Below, in pieces: positions 29,770 through 40,895 of a stretch of DNA of 64,000 nucleotides. The notes below the pieces were generated by a model, which saw only the letters and a program-made list of their open reading frames with translations, was not told where the DNA came from and made no database searches. Source of the stretch: Massospora cicadina (taxonomy: Eukaryota > Entomophthoromycota > Entomophthoromycetes > Entomophthorales > Entomophthoraceae); contig JAKSZP010005261.1 of the NCBI GenBank assembly GCA_022478985.1, forward strand, positions 62,001 to 126,000, in the 5' to 3' direction. Each line of letters begins with the position of its first letter. The first letter of the stretch is position 1. Position numbers and translations under genes: made by a program.

Positions 29770-31978
29770 TTAGTGGCAATCCAAACTGATCAATGTGGAG
29801 GAGGGGGTTATTCTGAGATGAAGGGCTGAGGATCCTGTAAGCCATACCAGGATACTACCTTCACTGCTCTGCACGGGAGTATCATTAGGGAGCATCATGG
29901 ACTCCTCCATTTGGGCATCCTCTGAAGTATCAGAGTCCATGTTCACCTCCTTCAATACAGAGAATGAAGTCTGAGTTGCAATCCCCTTAGATGGTGGGGG
30001 GTTGATGACTTTGAGCCTCCACTCTACTTGGGGTACTACATACCTTCTTCCCTCTCTGAGTGTCTTGTGGTACAAGATTAGTTTTTATATGTCGCCCCTG
30101 GACTAGCTTCTTCTGGGTTAGATTTATGTGAAGCAGATTTGCGCTTATTTTGTGCTGGTGAGGGATCTGGCAACTTAGAATGGGTTCCAAATGGCAGGGG
30201 CTTTTCAGCACTAAGGGAATAAAGCTGTGCTACTGGCTGCGCCTGCTCAACTGCCACAAAAAAGGCAGTGGGGGTTTTATCCTGTAAAGGTACCTAATGG
30301 GTAGGTTGTGGGATTGCCGCTGATGCTGTATGGGAGCGTTTCTTACCTTTCACAAAACTTAACTGCTGAATTAGAGAGCTTGTTTATGAGCAGTGAAACT
30401 ATTATTTAGATGGCCCAAAGTATTATACATGAGCAGTGTGGTTGCGCCTGGTCAGAATCAACAAAGAAGATTTTATGAACATGATCCAATGACTGCCACA
30501 CGTGGAATAACCTCCATGTTATGGGCCATGATGGGGTAGGGGATAAATGATGCTCTAGCAATATAAACCCATTGGGTGGGTCATAGTAGGCTGGTGCACA
30601 AAGTCTACTGTTAGAACAGACCCAAATTTCATCAAACCCTGATGCAGGGCAAGCTTTAGGGAATCTGGGTCCAATGTAGCTGGAAGATTATAGAAAGTTA
30701 CCCAAGAAATTTTCTCCAAGTTAGATTGTGCTCTAGATACATGAAGATATCCATGTGGAATCTCTAGTTTAGTAGAAGCTGCCCAGTCTGCATCTGCTGC
30801 AGTTGTAAACCCTACATCAATATATTGGCTTTTCACACTTCATTAATTGTGGTATCAATTGAACAAGGCTCTGCTATTGTTTCAAAATTAGCAAATAATC
30901 TCTTTTGTAAAACTCAACTGGGTTATACCCATAGTAGACTCTAACTGCATGAGCCAGAGTGGACCTAGGGTGTACACATTGTGAGCGATTTTCTGCCCAT
31001 CTCTTCCTCACTTCAGCCAAAAAGCAGCCTTACTATGGTCAATGGTAGGTGGTACAGGCACTGGGTTTTTCTGCCATGCACTTGATGCATCCTTAACTCG
31101 CTTATTTTTGTTTATGTTCCAATTTAAATTTAAATTTAATTTGGCTGATTACCTTTTGGGCTGGACCCCAGATAGAGGCGCTAACATCCTTCTAGTTTTA
31201 CATGATGGCACCTGCTGGGCCTTCCCAGTTGGTACTAAACTTTTTCCAGGTTGGATTGCCTTACCTGTCTTGGAATTACTTTCTGCCAATTGACTGGTGG
31301 TTTCAAGTTCATCGTCACACCAATCTATCCCTCCAGCCTTCATCTGACCATCATCAGATGCTGTACCAGATTTTCTGTAGTCTGAATGGCTATTTGGCTA
31401 GTTCCAATTTAAATCTGTTTTGATTTTGATTTTGATGAAAATTTACCACGAACTGATTCAATACTCACCGCTGATTTAGTTTAGGTGTGTTGGTTGCCTT
31501 CCAAAACATGAACATGATGGCCAACTGATTCATCCATTACCTTAGATTCAGTTTGGCCGATTTGGTTAATTTTTGATGTAGAAAAATGATGACCAACTGA
31601 CTCAAAAATCACTGACGATTCAGTTTGGGCGCCCAAGTTGATTATAAAAAGGGGATGCGGTTGCAAAGCCATCCTGACCTCCTTCACAATATTGGGAGTT
31701 GAAATATGTCCTGCTACTGTGGTTATGTTATTAGATGCTCTAAGGTGTGGCGCACTAATTGGTTGACCCTCAGTCAACACAGAGTTGACTGGGGTAGGCT
31801 GTAAAGTGGTGGTATCCTTTGTGATCCCACTGTGAGTTACTGAAAATTGATTTGCATCTGCTTTTGCAGCTGCAGTTTGGGAGCGGGTTGTAAGGGTTGA
31901 TGCAAAAGTTGGCAACCTAGGGTTTTGTGATTTGGGATTAATTTTCAGTGAAATCCGATGCATTGAAGGAGCGTTCAA
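29770..31978 (-). pseudogene. ORF1 of LINE2
   Basis: Best open piece is 165 codons at 31481-31978, from ATG 31978, rich in Ser/Thr/Gln with TTRSQTAAAKADANQ. A second piece (30555-30836) reads SNLEKISWVTFYNLPATL followed by LALHQGLMKFGSVLTVDF, resembling the RRM-like nucleic-acid-binding fold of LINE ORF1 and the matching LINE1 segment (VIEEELRKGLVAYGEI). A zinc knuckle is expected near 30400 but only a degenerate Cys/His group is visible. Other pieces at 29770-30211 complete the tail. Likely an RNA-binding protein remnant. Confidence 0.55.
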
Positions 31979-32000
31979 TGGACTTTACCACCATTGTTTG

Positions 32001-33947
32001 GTAGATATGATAAGCTAATTTTCTGGGTGATTGCAATATTTTAAAAATTTAAATTTAGCGGTGAGAGAAAGGTCGTTAAAGTGGAGTCTTTGGTTGCCAC
32101 ATACTCCTTCTCAATTTGCCACAATTTTTATACACTCTAAAAAACTGAATTGAAACCAGCTTAAAGTCACTCTAAACCCTCACTGAGTTAGAGGGTGACT
32201 AAGCCTCACATTTAAATCATAGAAAGATGCTTTACACTGCTACAAAAAATACACCAAGCACTACTACATATATAGTTAAAAATCCAACAGACCAATCTTT
32301 AAAGCATCCCTGTTGAATTGCTTTCTACGTCAAGGTTGGCGACCTGCTCATCATCAAGTTCAATTAATGGAAGGACCTTGGAAAATTTATTCAGGAGAAA
32401 ATCATCTGTTTGTCAAAAGGCATGTATTTCGAAATTCTGTCTCAAATTAGACCTTTGAATCTCTTAACAGCCTCAGTACCAACTAACCTCTAAAATAAAT
32501 TTATGGAGGTTTTTCATTAAAATGCATAATAAAATTCCTCAGTTTTTACTCTAGATGACTTCAGTTATCATCAATTTACAATTGGACCCTGTGAGATTTG
32601 ATCAACCATATAGATAAGCTATTTTTATCCTAGTTAATATATTTAACAAAATAATAGATCAAGGCTTTGATTTGTCTTTCCTTTCCACCAATGCTGATTT
32701 GTCAGATATGATTTACCATAGTAAAATACTTTTATTGAGCATACTTATCAATTATAGGTATTATCAAAATTATAATTGATTTTTTGCCACCCTGACAGAG
32801 TTAACTCTGAATTATTATTTACTCTAATCTACCTTGCTCCCATAGCTGTGGACAATTAAATGTCTTTTTTTTAGTACTAGATGGTCCCATTTAAATGTCT
32901 TTTTTTATTATCATTACTCCCTTGCTGCAGTGCCACTGAGAGTGTGTCGTTATAAGCAAATTAAAATAAATGACATTGCCTCCAAGTTAGAATGGAATTG
33001 ATGATATTCAGTTTGATTATAACTATCCTCTGACACTAGTAGTCCTTCAGTCCAAGACTTTTTCCTTATCATTATAAAAAATCTATGCAAATACTTATAT
33101 TCTTAAGTTCATTTTAGTTACCAAGTATTTGGAACCAATAAAAACCTGGTTTTTAGCAGCTTCATAATGAAGGGATTGACATTCAGAAGGCGAATTTTTG
33201 CTCTGTTAGTTGCTGTTGAAGCCTAGCACAACTAAGAGAACACAACCACCCAAAAGGCATCAAGACATTGTCAATAGTAGATACTATTATGTGCTTTATT
33301 AAATTAAAAACTTGTTACCAACTTTGGTATCACTTCTTTTTTCTATTTTTTTTGTAAAAACTTGTTGATAAGTGAAAACTGACCTGTGCAGTTGACATAC
33401 ACCGCCTAAGCGACATTTTGAAAGGCCTTACATTACTTACTCTAGGGAACACTAGTAATAAACCAAACGTGCCTAAATAAAATTCCTCCACCCACCTTCT
33501 TCTAATAGCGCTGAAAGCATTTCCAAGAAAAGCAACCATTACCCCCAGTTGATATTGAAGGGCTCTTTTGGACCTTGCCCTAGAATAGGTGAAGCCATCA
33601 CATGGGGTTTATGATTTATTTTGTTATTTGCGTTTATTGTAACTTATATTTGTTATTCATCAAATGATTTTTGGTCAATATTAAGGCCCAAAATTTTAAT
33701 CTATATCAGTCACAAAGCAACAATTGATTTCCATCATTAAATATGAAATGAGCCCAAGCATCAGAATAAGATGTAAATCTTTATTTCCTTTATGTGATTC
33801 ACTGACTAATGAGATAAATGGTCACCCTATTACTTTCCTTTTTTACTTTAATGAGAGAATTTAGATTATCCCATAATGGGTAGAATGTTCATTCTAATAT
33901 TAAACACCAACAAGGTGCATTCATCACTGATATATCCTTAAGTATAC
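32001..33947. other. AT-rich stretch without recognisable features
   Basis: No protein motif, LTR edge or structured RNA is recognisable. Short open frames (for example 33330-33539 minus) have no support. It may include the 5' flank of LINE2 and worn transposon DNA. Confidence 0.45.
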
Positions 33948-34484
33948 TGTCAGGACTAAGGGGTTTAGACCACTTGTCCCTATATTTTTAAGACCAGGAA
34001 ACCTGAAGTTCTTAAGTTCTGGCGTTATACTTAATTTGTTTGTTAAAAAGTCTTTCATCAGGTTAACGTTCCTAGAAGTCATAAAATTTTAACTAGTAAA
34101 ACCATCTTTAAGTAATTTAAAGGTAGACCATTTAATTTGAAAAGGCAAAAGAGAGAGTAAAGTTCATTGTTTAGAAACTTTGATATATGGGAGTTTTTCT
34201 CAGTCAATCTCCATGCATACTAAGCTGAGATCTATTCTCATTTTCAATTGAGATTTGACATTTGAATTTTTAATTTCTTGTCAAATGGGATTCGTTTGCT
34301 GCATAGATTGGGTTTGAACCCCAATATTAGGGTTTGAAATTATTTGGGGATTGTCCTCTTCTATCTAGAGGGCTGGAATTTGGTCAAAGGTTATCCCAAT
34401 AATGGTTCAGCTATTTTAATGGTTTGGGTTCAATTCCCATCATATGACTCATCCAAATCTCCAATTCAGGTAAGAATTCCAACT
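33948..34484 (-). repeat. Isolated LTR related to element G
   Basis: Begins TGTCAGGACTAAGGGGTTT, close to the left edge of the G LTR (TGTCAGGACATAGGGGTTTT at 40896). It shares an interior TTTGAACCCCAA(T)A block and ends near GGTAAGAATTCCAAC, matching AATCCCAACA of the right G LTR. At about 537 bp it is close to the 560-bp right LTR of G. No target duplication is visible and no G internal sequence adjoins, so it is a solo or orphan LTR. Strand follows G. Confidence 0.6.
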
Positions 34485-34490
34485 AAAAAA

Positions 34491-35163
34491 GTTGGGCTAA
34501 TCCAAATGTTACATTTTGACTCAAGGTTTTTATTTCTAAATCTTGAGTTGAAACGCTTTTTTTGAGTTTGCAGATTATGCAGGGCTTGGCGCTGGGCTTT
34601 GAACCTCCTGAGCTATTATTCATGCTATTAGGGATCTAAAGAATAGTGTGGAGGGGTTCCCCAGAAGGGCGACCTTAAAAGGTTGGACCCACGCGAGTCT
34701 GAACTCAGTTCAAAATTCTTCTTTGTTTCACGCATTCTTGTGGGTCTATCTGGTGCCACAGGGCCGCCCTTGCCTTGTCTTACCTGGTATCCCACAGCAT
34801 ACAGAATTTTTGTCTCCATAACAAAAAGCTTGGTTTTAGCTCCAGTCTGCCAAACTAACTTGGTTTTTTATATTCCTCCGTGTTTTTTATATGTGTGGTT
34901 TGCAGTGCCGTTATACTATTAGGATAAAATCCATCTACATGTTTTTTTTGAAAATAAAAAAATCAAGGCTAATTTTGGCCAAATCTTCGCTTACCTGTGT
35001 TGTATTTTATCACTTTCAAAAAAATTTATATTGAATGTTGAATTGGTGAGTATGATGAGTTGAAACAATTACTTTGATGGTCCTCATATCATACAATTGT
35101 TTGGCATAAAGTTTTCTGCCATGGCAAGATGGCGGTCAAAAACTGGGACTTCTTGACCTTTAC
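34491..35163. repeat. Direct repeat, copy 1 (673 bp)
   Basis: Aligns end to end with 35582-36256 at an offset of about 1090 bp. Shared blocks: TAAAGAATAGTG(T/C)(G/A)GAGGGG, GGCGACCTTAAA, CTTGCCTTGTCTTAC, GGTTTGCAGTGCCGT-like, GATGAGTTGAAACAATTAC, GGCAAGATGGC. No coding motif. A 417-bp spacer, more GC-rich and non-coding, separates the copies. Confidence 0.8.
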
Positions 35164-35581
35164 ATTATTCTGAACTCCTTGTTCTGGTAGCACACCACCA
35201 GATCTCCAGTTTGGCCCAGCCTCAGTGGTTGCTTCAGGTCCTGGTTGTCAAGTAACAAGCACTGAGGGGATCCTATGACTGATGGCTAACCCTGGACCTG
35301 AAGTGATCGTCATTTCCAAAATCCCAGTGGGGCTTCCCCCTCACCAGGGATCTGGCTGGTACCGAGAAAACATGTCCTAGCAGGGCCCCTCAATCCACGG
35401 TCAGCCCACCCTGTATGGGATAAGCGCCCAGTCATGCATCGGGCGTGTTTCCCGTTGATGGGTGGACTGGCTCTTACAGTTCAGTTTTGGCACCATTCTT
35501 GTTGCAGAAGCCCTCATGGCGGTTACCTCCTGTTATGGGACATTCTCTTGGGGGCTCCTTCTTAGCGAAGGTGATGTAATG

Positions 35582-36256
35582 GTTGGGTCAATCCAATCAT
35601 TACATTTTGATTTGTGATAAAGATTTCCAAACCTTGAGCTAAAACGTTTTTTTGGGGTTTGCAGCTTATACGGGCTCAGAGCTAGCTGTGCCCCTACCAA
35701 GCTATTCTATATGCTCTTAGGGGCCTAAAGAATAGTGCAGAGGGGCTCCTGGATGGGCGACCTTAAAGGTTAGGACAACGTGATTTTGAACTCAGTTTAG
35801 AATTTTCTTTGTTTCCCGCCTTCTCATGGGACTCTCTGGTGGCTATGGGGCTGCCCTTGCCTTGTCTTACTGGTATCCCACGGCAAACCTAGTTTTTATA
35901 TCCATAACAAAATATTTTGGTTTTAAGGGCTCTGGTCCACCAAAGCAACTTGGGTTTTTGTAAACTTTTTGGGTTTTTTCTATGTGCTGTTTGCAGTGCC
36001 GTAATACTATCTGGATTAAATTTCATTTGCACGAATTTTGGAGATAAAGAAATTAAGACTAATTTTGGGGTGGAATCCTTGCTTACCTGCGTTATCTTTT
36101 CTCACTTTTGAATTTCCCTAGATCCGAGGTTGAATTGGTGATTATGATGAGTTGAAACAATTACCTTAATGGAACTTCATATCAGACAATTGTTTGGCGT
36201 TGAGTTTTCTTCCACGGCAAGATGGCAGTCAAAAACTGGATGTTTTTGACCATTAC
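35582..36256. repeat. Direct repeat, copy 2 (675 bp)
   Basis: Partner of 34491-35163. It starts GTTGGGTCAATCCAATCATTACA and its left edge forms an imperfect hairpin with the preceding TGTAATGGTTGG. Both copies could be LTRs of a short non-autonomous element (TGGG start; end TTACA or TTACG), but I find no primer-binding site, polypurine tract or target duplication, so a simple duplication is also possible. Confidence 0.75.
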
Positions 36257-39200
36257 GCTGACACATAACCTGATTTCTCCCAGGTACACTATATAACACA
36301 ATGATACTTAGGAATAGGCTTATTTTATTATTCAAAAATTTATTAATTGTCTTTTTGATGCATTATCTTGAAACCTAGATGCTGGAATTCTATCTGGATG
36401 TACATATGAACAACTTGAAGAAGTTTTGCGCACTAGTAGATCAATAGCTCAAAACTCTTTCAGGTGCAAGAAGGACCCAAGACCATCTCACTTCGCTTCT
36501 TCAGAAGATCATCATGGCTCATGAGTTAGATGAGCAATGGGTTATTTCCATCATACTTAAGGATCACCCTTCCTGCCTTTATCTTCTCTTCTTACATCTT
36601 GGAGAAGATAGAAGAAGTCTTTATGGAGGCGGTCCAGTCCAGGGTCACCAGAGTGACCTAGAGCACAATCCCAAGCTTGCCAAAATTAATACAAATTGAG
36701 GTCCAAATTTAAGTCAAGATTGACAAGATAAGGTTGTATTGGGTCAAACAGATACTGAATCAGCAACCCACATTGTCCGCCCAAACTAAGATTTAGTCCC
36801 AACAATTGATGTTGAATAATCTGTGCAACAAGCCCCTTCAGTTCTGATCTCTTTCAACAATTTGAAAAGAGAATTTGACCCAATTTTTAGATTTCTCCCC
36901 AAACCCTTGAAAATTTTTTTGACCAAACCAATCATCACATGTTTTGTGGTCCCTAGGCCTCAGGTTTAATCCAAGTGCATTAAGTTTCCCCTCCCTAATA
37001 GCAACACCTTTACTTAAAGACTATTGTTAGTTCATTCCGCCTTTATAGTTTCCTAGTAATAAAACAGTTGCTCTTCTCCTTGACAATCTACAGGCTTGTA
37101 TCCAACTGCAGCAATAAAAATTTTACAATTAATTAAAACCATGCAACTTTCATGCTATGTGGCCCATGGTTCTGAGTGGGCTCACCAGTATATATTTTTG
37201 TGAATTATTGCACCATAGCAAAGGCTTTGAGATTATATGCCATGACTTATTTCTAATATCCACTGCAAATGCCGCATGCTATCATGAACAAAATTTTATG
37301 GCCAATCTGACACTGATTGGACAAAATTGAAGCTATCACACCCTTTTTATCCATTGCTGATATATATGAACAAACATGGCGTAGCTAACAGTCCAATTTT
37401 GGGCAACAACACATATTTACAGAATCCTAAGTGTTAATCTCTATTGGCCTCCATTGCCTTTGACCCTGTAATCCAAATGAACGCTTCATCTCTCCAAATG
37501 ACCCTATACAGCTAAATGATTCGAATCAACATCTTTGGATCAACTCAAACCATGTAGCTTAGCAATTTAACTTACTATCCTTAATTTAAATGAAAACCAT
37601 GTTCAATTGAGGCCACCAATTTATTTTATACCAAGTTCCATAATGACACATGTTCATTTTACCCAAGACCTTAAACTGAAAAACCAGGAGGATTCATCCT
37701 CTTTCATGAATCCTCTTTACCTGGGGGTCACTTCATAAGGCCTGAGGTAAACCTCATTGAAGCCATATAGCATGTCGTTGGCTTTTGATACGTTATTTTA
37801 TTACCATTTTTTCATACAAACCTAAAACGTCCCTCCTCAGAATTGCGAAGAGAGGTGTTCCTCTAGAATTCTGGGCTCTCCACTGGGTTCTGAATCACTA
37901 TAATGGAAGTACAGTCTTCCTTTCATCAACTAAATTCATGACAACTTTATTGACTCATTCTTGGGCCTTGATGGGCTGTCATTGCTTAAATGGATGACAT
38001 CTAAGTTTTCTAATCATACATCAAACCTCATGCTAAGAATCCTTCAGCGGAGCTATAACATCTCTTTCAAGTGAGCCTATCAATCAAGGTACGCAAATCT
38101 GAGTACTTCCAACATTATATCACTTTTTTAGATAACATCATCTTTGTTAATGAGAATATATTTCTATGTAACAAAAGCTTTTATTAGATATTGGATACAC
38201 TTAGATCCTTTTCAAATGCGAAAAGATTACTTGGCACTATTAACTTTTAAATAATTTTACCCCCCTTAAATTATCAGAGATTGCTACACCACTTTACTAC
38301 GCTTCTGAAAAGATTGTTTAAAATTGGATATCTGGATGTGATGCCTTCAAAGCTGTGAAGTACCATTTTTTCACAGACTAATAATGTTCATTAAAATCTC
38401 ACATGGCCTTCTATAGTTGCAACTGACGCCTTTATATATATGACATAATTATGGCTCCATGCGAGTGGGAGATGATTGTCAGGAACTTCAATTGTACTAT
38501 TTTTTGAAGAAGATGTTTATAATCAACTAAATATCTTATTATTATATTGAGTTGCTTTCAGTGGTGGAGGCTATATAGTAATGGCGGCACTACATCTATA
38601 TATCTCAATGGCCATTCACCATCCATACAGATCATAGTTATATCATCTACTACCAATCTCAACAAAATTAATTAAACGCAAGACCTGGTGGCCTGATATG
38701 CTCTCCATGTTTAACTTTAGGTTTAATTTTTAAGAGCGGCAACAAATACTCCCTGATGCTCTCTTAAGAATTACAGATCACTTGAATGATATATCCTTAG
38801 TTGATGCTCACAACTCTTATGTCCTTATTCTTCTGAAACATATCGTGACCAATCTAGAGGTGTCAGACCCTGCAAAGCTTACCTTAGATGCTAGTTCGAT
38901 ATCTTAAACTTAGCTCCCTTGTTCAAAGTGCACATATCCTCATGGCTGATTTTAAAACCCTAATAAAAACATATGCAAAGAAAGAGGAGCCTTTCATTTG
39001 GGACACCATGTCCTTGAAGGCATTATCCTATATTAAGGAAAGTTGTGGTTGCCTCAGGCCCCTTCACGAAAAAAATAATGTGCAAGGACTATGAATCCCT
39101 GCAGCAGGCCATCCTGGGAAGGACAAGGACCAATGACCTAATCAGACGCACAAAAAAGTTGGAAAAGCCTTACCACATATGAAGCAGAATACTTTAAAAT

Positions 39201-39830
39201 ATTCTTTACATGCATCTTATATATGGTAGCAGTTAGAAGGTTCTTAATTTTATTTCCCCTGCAGGGAGAAGTTACATGAACGTTAGATTTATTATACGTT
39301 TTTGCGGAGCTTTCCCCTCTCATGGATTTGTAGAAGTGGTGGTGGTTAATCACTTTACAAAAATGGCTTACTTATCCCTTGCAGCACAAAGATCATTTAA
39401 TTAAAGATGACCCATATGTTCATTTACTAGACTTTCTTAAAAATTGACTACATAAGCAATAGTGAGTGATAGGGACTTTCAGTTCACTGCACGATATTGA
39501 ATAGTCTTACTGCACTACTTCAGATCTATCATTGCCTCTCTACTGCATTTCCTCCTAAGTCCAATGAACAGATAGAGAGCAAGCCAATGTTAAAACTGCT
39601 ACTAAAAAACTACAAAAACTTTTAAAAATAAGGGCGTTACATCTACCTGTGGCCCAGTTCTTAATTAAAGACTTGAAGAACTCCTTGATTGGATTCTTGC
39701 CACCTTCACAAACTAAGGCTATAATAGAATATATAACCTAGGTCCTCATACAAAAAACTTAGGTGGTAGAAAAAAGAAGCTAAGAAGCTCCAGATAACCA
39801 TTTTATGGTAAGTTATCATGTCATGGATGC
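36257..39830 (+). pseudogene. Gypsy-type element H, badly decayed pol
   Basis: Plus-strand remnants in gypsy order. RT box FLDN at 38128-38136. RNase H end: RKTWWPDMLSMFNFRFNF then QQILPDALLRIT near 38680-38790, a GKxNxxADALSR-like block. Integrase: GHPGKDK near 39108, VVVVNHFTKMAYLSL near 39335-39375 (matches the VVVDRFTKMAHF block of chromovirus-type integrases), SDRDFQFTA near 39466, and STAFPPKSNEQIES near 39540. A Gag-like piece may lie at 36514-36699. LTRs were not found. Its integrase is of another lineage than that of A, B, C and G. Inactive. Confidence 0.65.
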
Positions 39831-40333
39831 TGTGAGGATCTAGAAATACTATACAGATCACAAATACTAGTGTTGAAGATCGAGATGATGAGTGAGTCAA
39901 AATTAGACCACAAATGAGCATCAAAAAGCCAAATTCAATTCAGTTTAAATGAAACCTATCCCTGTAACGCTGATTAGAGATTTGATCAGGAAGCGTTGCA
40001 TGAAAGAAGATTGATGGAGACGTCTTCAAAAATTTCATTCCCAATTCCTGAAGCTTAAGAGGTGTGACCCCCACCACTGTGGTCCTGAGGATGACACAGA
40101 ACATTGAGGGTAGTGACCAGGCGGTCAATCCTAAAGGCAGAGAAAGATTCTTATTATACAGAGCCACAGTCTCTAAGGCAACAAGTCCCCACACATCCTA
40201 TAAAACTGATGTTTTTAACTCATTAAATTAGTCTTATTCAGCCAACTTTTCGTTTTTCAACCTCTTCACTTATTTACAGCTTTTATCTCAATTTTGAACT
40301 TTGGTGTCATTAAATAAAACTGTTACGCCAAAT
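39831..40333 (+). repeat. 5' LTR of element F
   Basis: The 3' half matches the B and C LTRs: ACACATCCTATAAAACTGATG, then a Pyr-rich run and ACTGTTACGCCAAA before the primer-binding site. The start is placed at TGTGAGGATC (39831) by analogy to TGTTAGGATT in C, but it could lie about 100 bp further right. Confidence 0.65.
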
Positions 40334-40336
40334 TAG

Positions 40337-40354
40337 TGGTGCTCACTACAGGGG
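40337..40354 (+). promoter_or_regulatory. Primer-binding site of element F
   Basis: TGGTGCTCACTACAGGGG, one base from the site of B, 3-4 bases after the LTR end. Confidence 0.65.
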
Positions 40355-40392
40355 GTTCTGAGATGTTTAAATGAAAACATCTATCACGAAAA

Positions 40393-40895
40393 ATGAGAAC
40401 AATGGAAGTCAAAAGAATTAGCCTGCTGATCCGTCAAGAAGCGTCACTCAGTTGATTAATACCTTACAATACAAAGTACCCTTCATAAATCCTGAAACCT
40501 TAGAAATTTGGGACACCTTCCAGTTTACTCTACCCTCCGTTAACAACAATTGATAGCAGCCTCAATATGAGAACCTTAACGAGATTAACAACAGATACTG
40601 AATGGCATCTACTCTGTTGGAGGCCGCCTGAGTCATTCCTGCGCTTCTTTGGTACCTTCCTGGGAGCAGTATTTATATACCTTAGTGCTATCGCCTGAGG
40701 AAGAGTTGACTCTGGGTATTGGAATACTACCTTCAAAATGTTGTCCATCCTGCAATACATCACCTACTGCAAATCGTCAGATTACATCACCATGAAGTCT
40801 ACAAACAGTTAGGTATTATGCAAACCCTGCACTCCAACATTTTCAATTTCAAAAACGTGACATCCTCCTTCATTCACAACATTCAAGTAGCCATA
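40393..40895 (+). pseudogene. Gag of F, first part
   Basis: Starts at ATG 40393, in the same context as the Gag of B and C (after CTATCACGAAAA). The clearest open piece, 40719-40910, reads VHPAIHHLLQIVRLHHHEVY and SNIFNFKNVTSSFIHN, matching the B residues AIHNLLQLVGLHHQEV and YIINFYDAASSLMHD. Element G cuts it after GTAGCCATA (40895). Confidence 0.7.

Larger units (their letters stand above)
26146..32000 (-). mobile_element. LINE2, old non-LTR retrotransposon
   Basis: A minus-strand LINE with an ORF1-like region (31978-29770), an endonuclease region (29750-28900), RT (28600-27400) and a C-terminal region (27250-26200). It has the same plan as LINE1 but clearly different sequence. The 3' end is placed near 26146, next to an AT-rich run, and the 5' end near 32000. 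No target duplication was found. It is badly frameshifted and has stops throughout. Confidence 0.75.

Noticed and set aside
26146..32000. LINE2 target-site duplication
   Set aside because: I searched both ends by eye and found no convincing repeat, so none is claimed.
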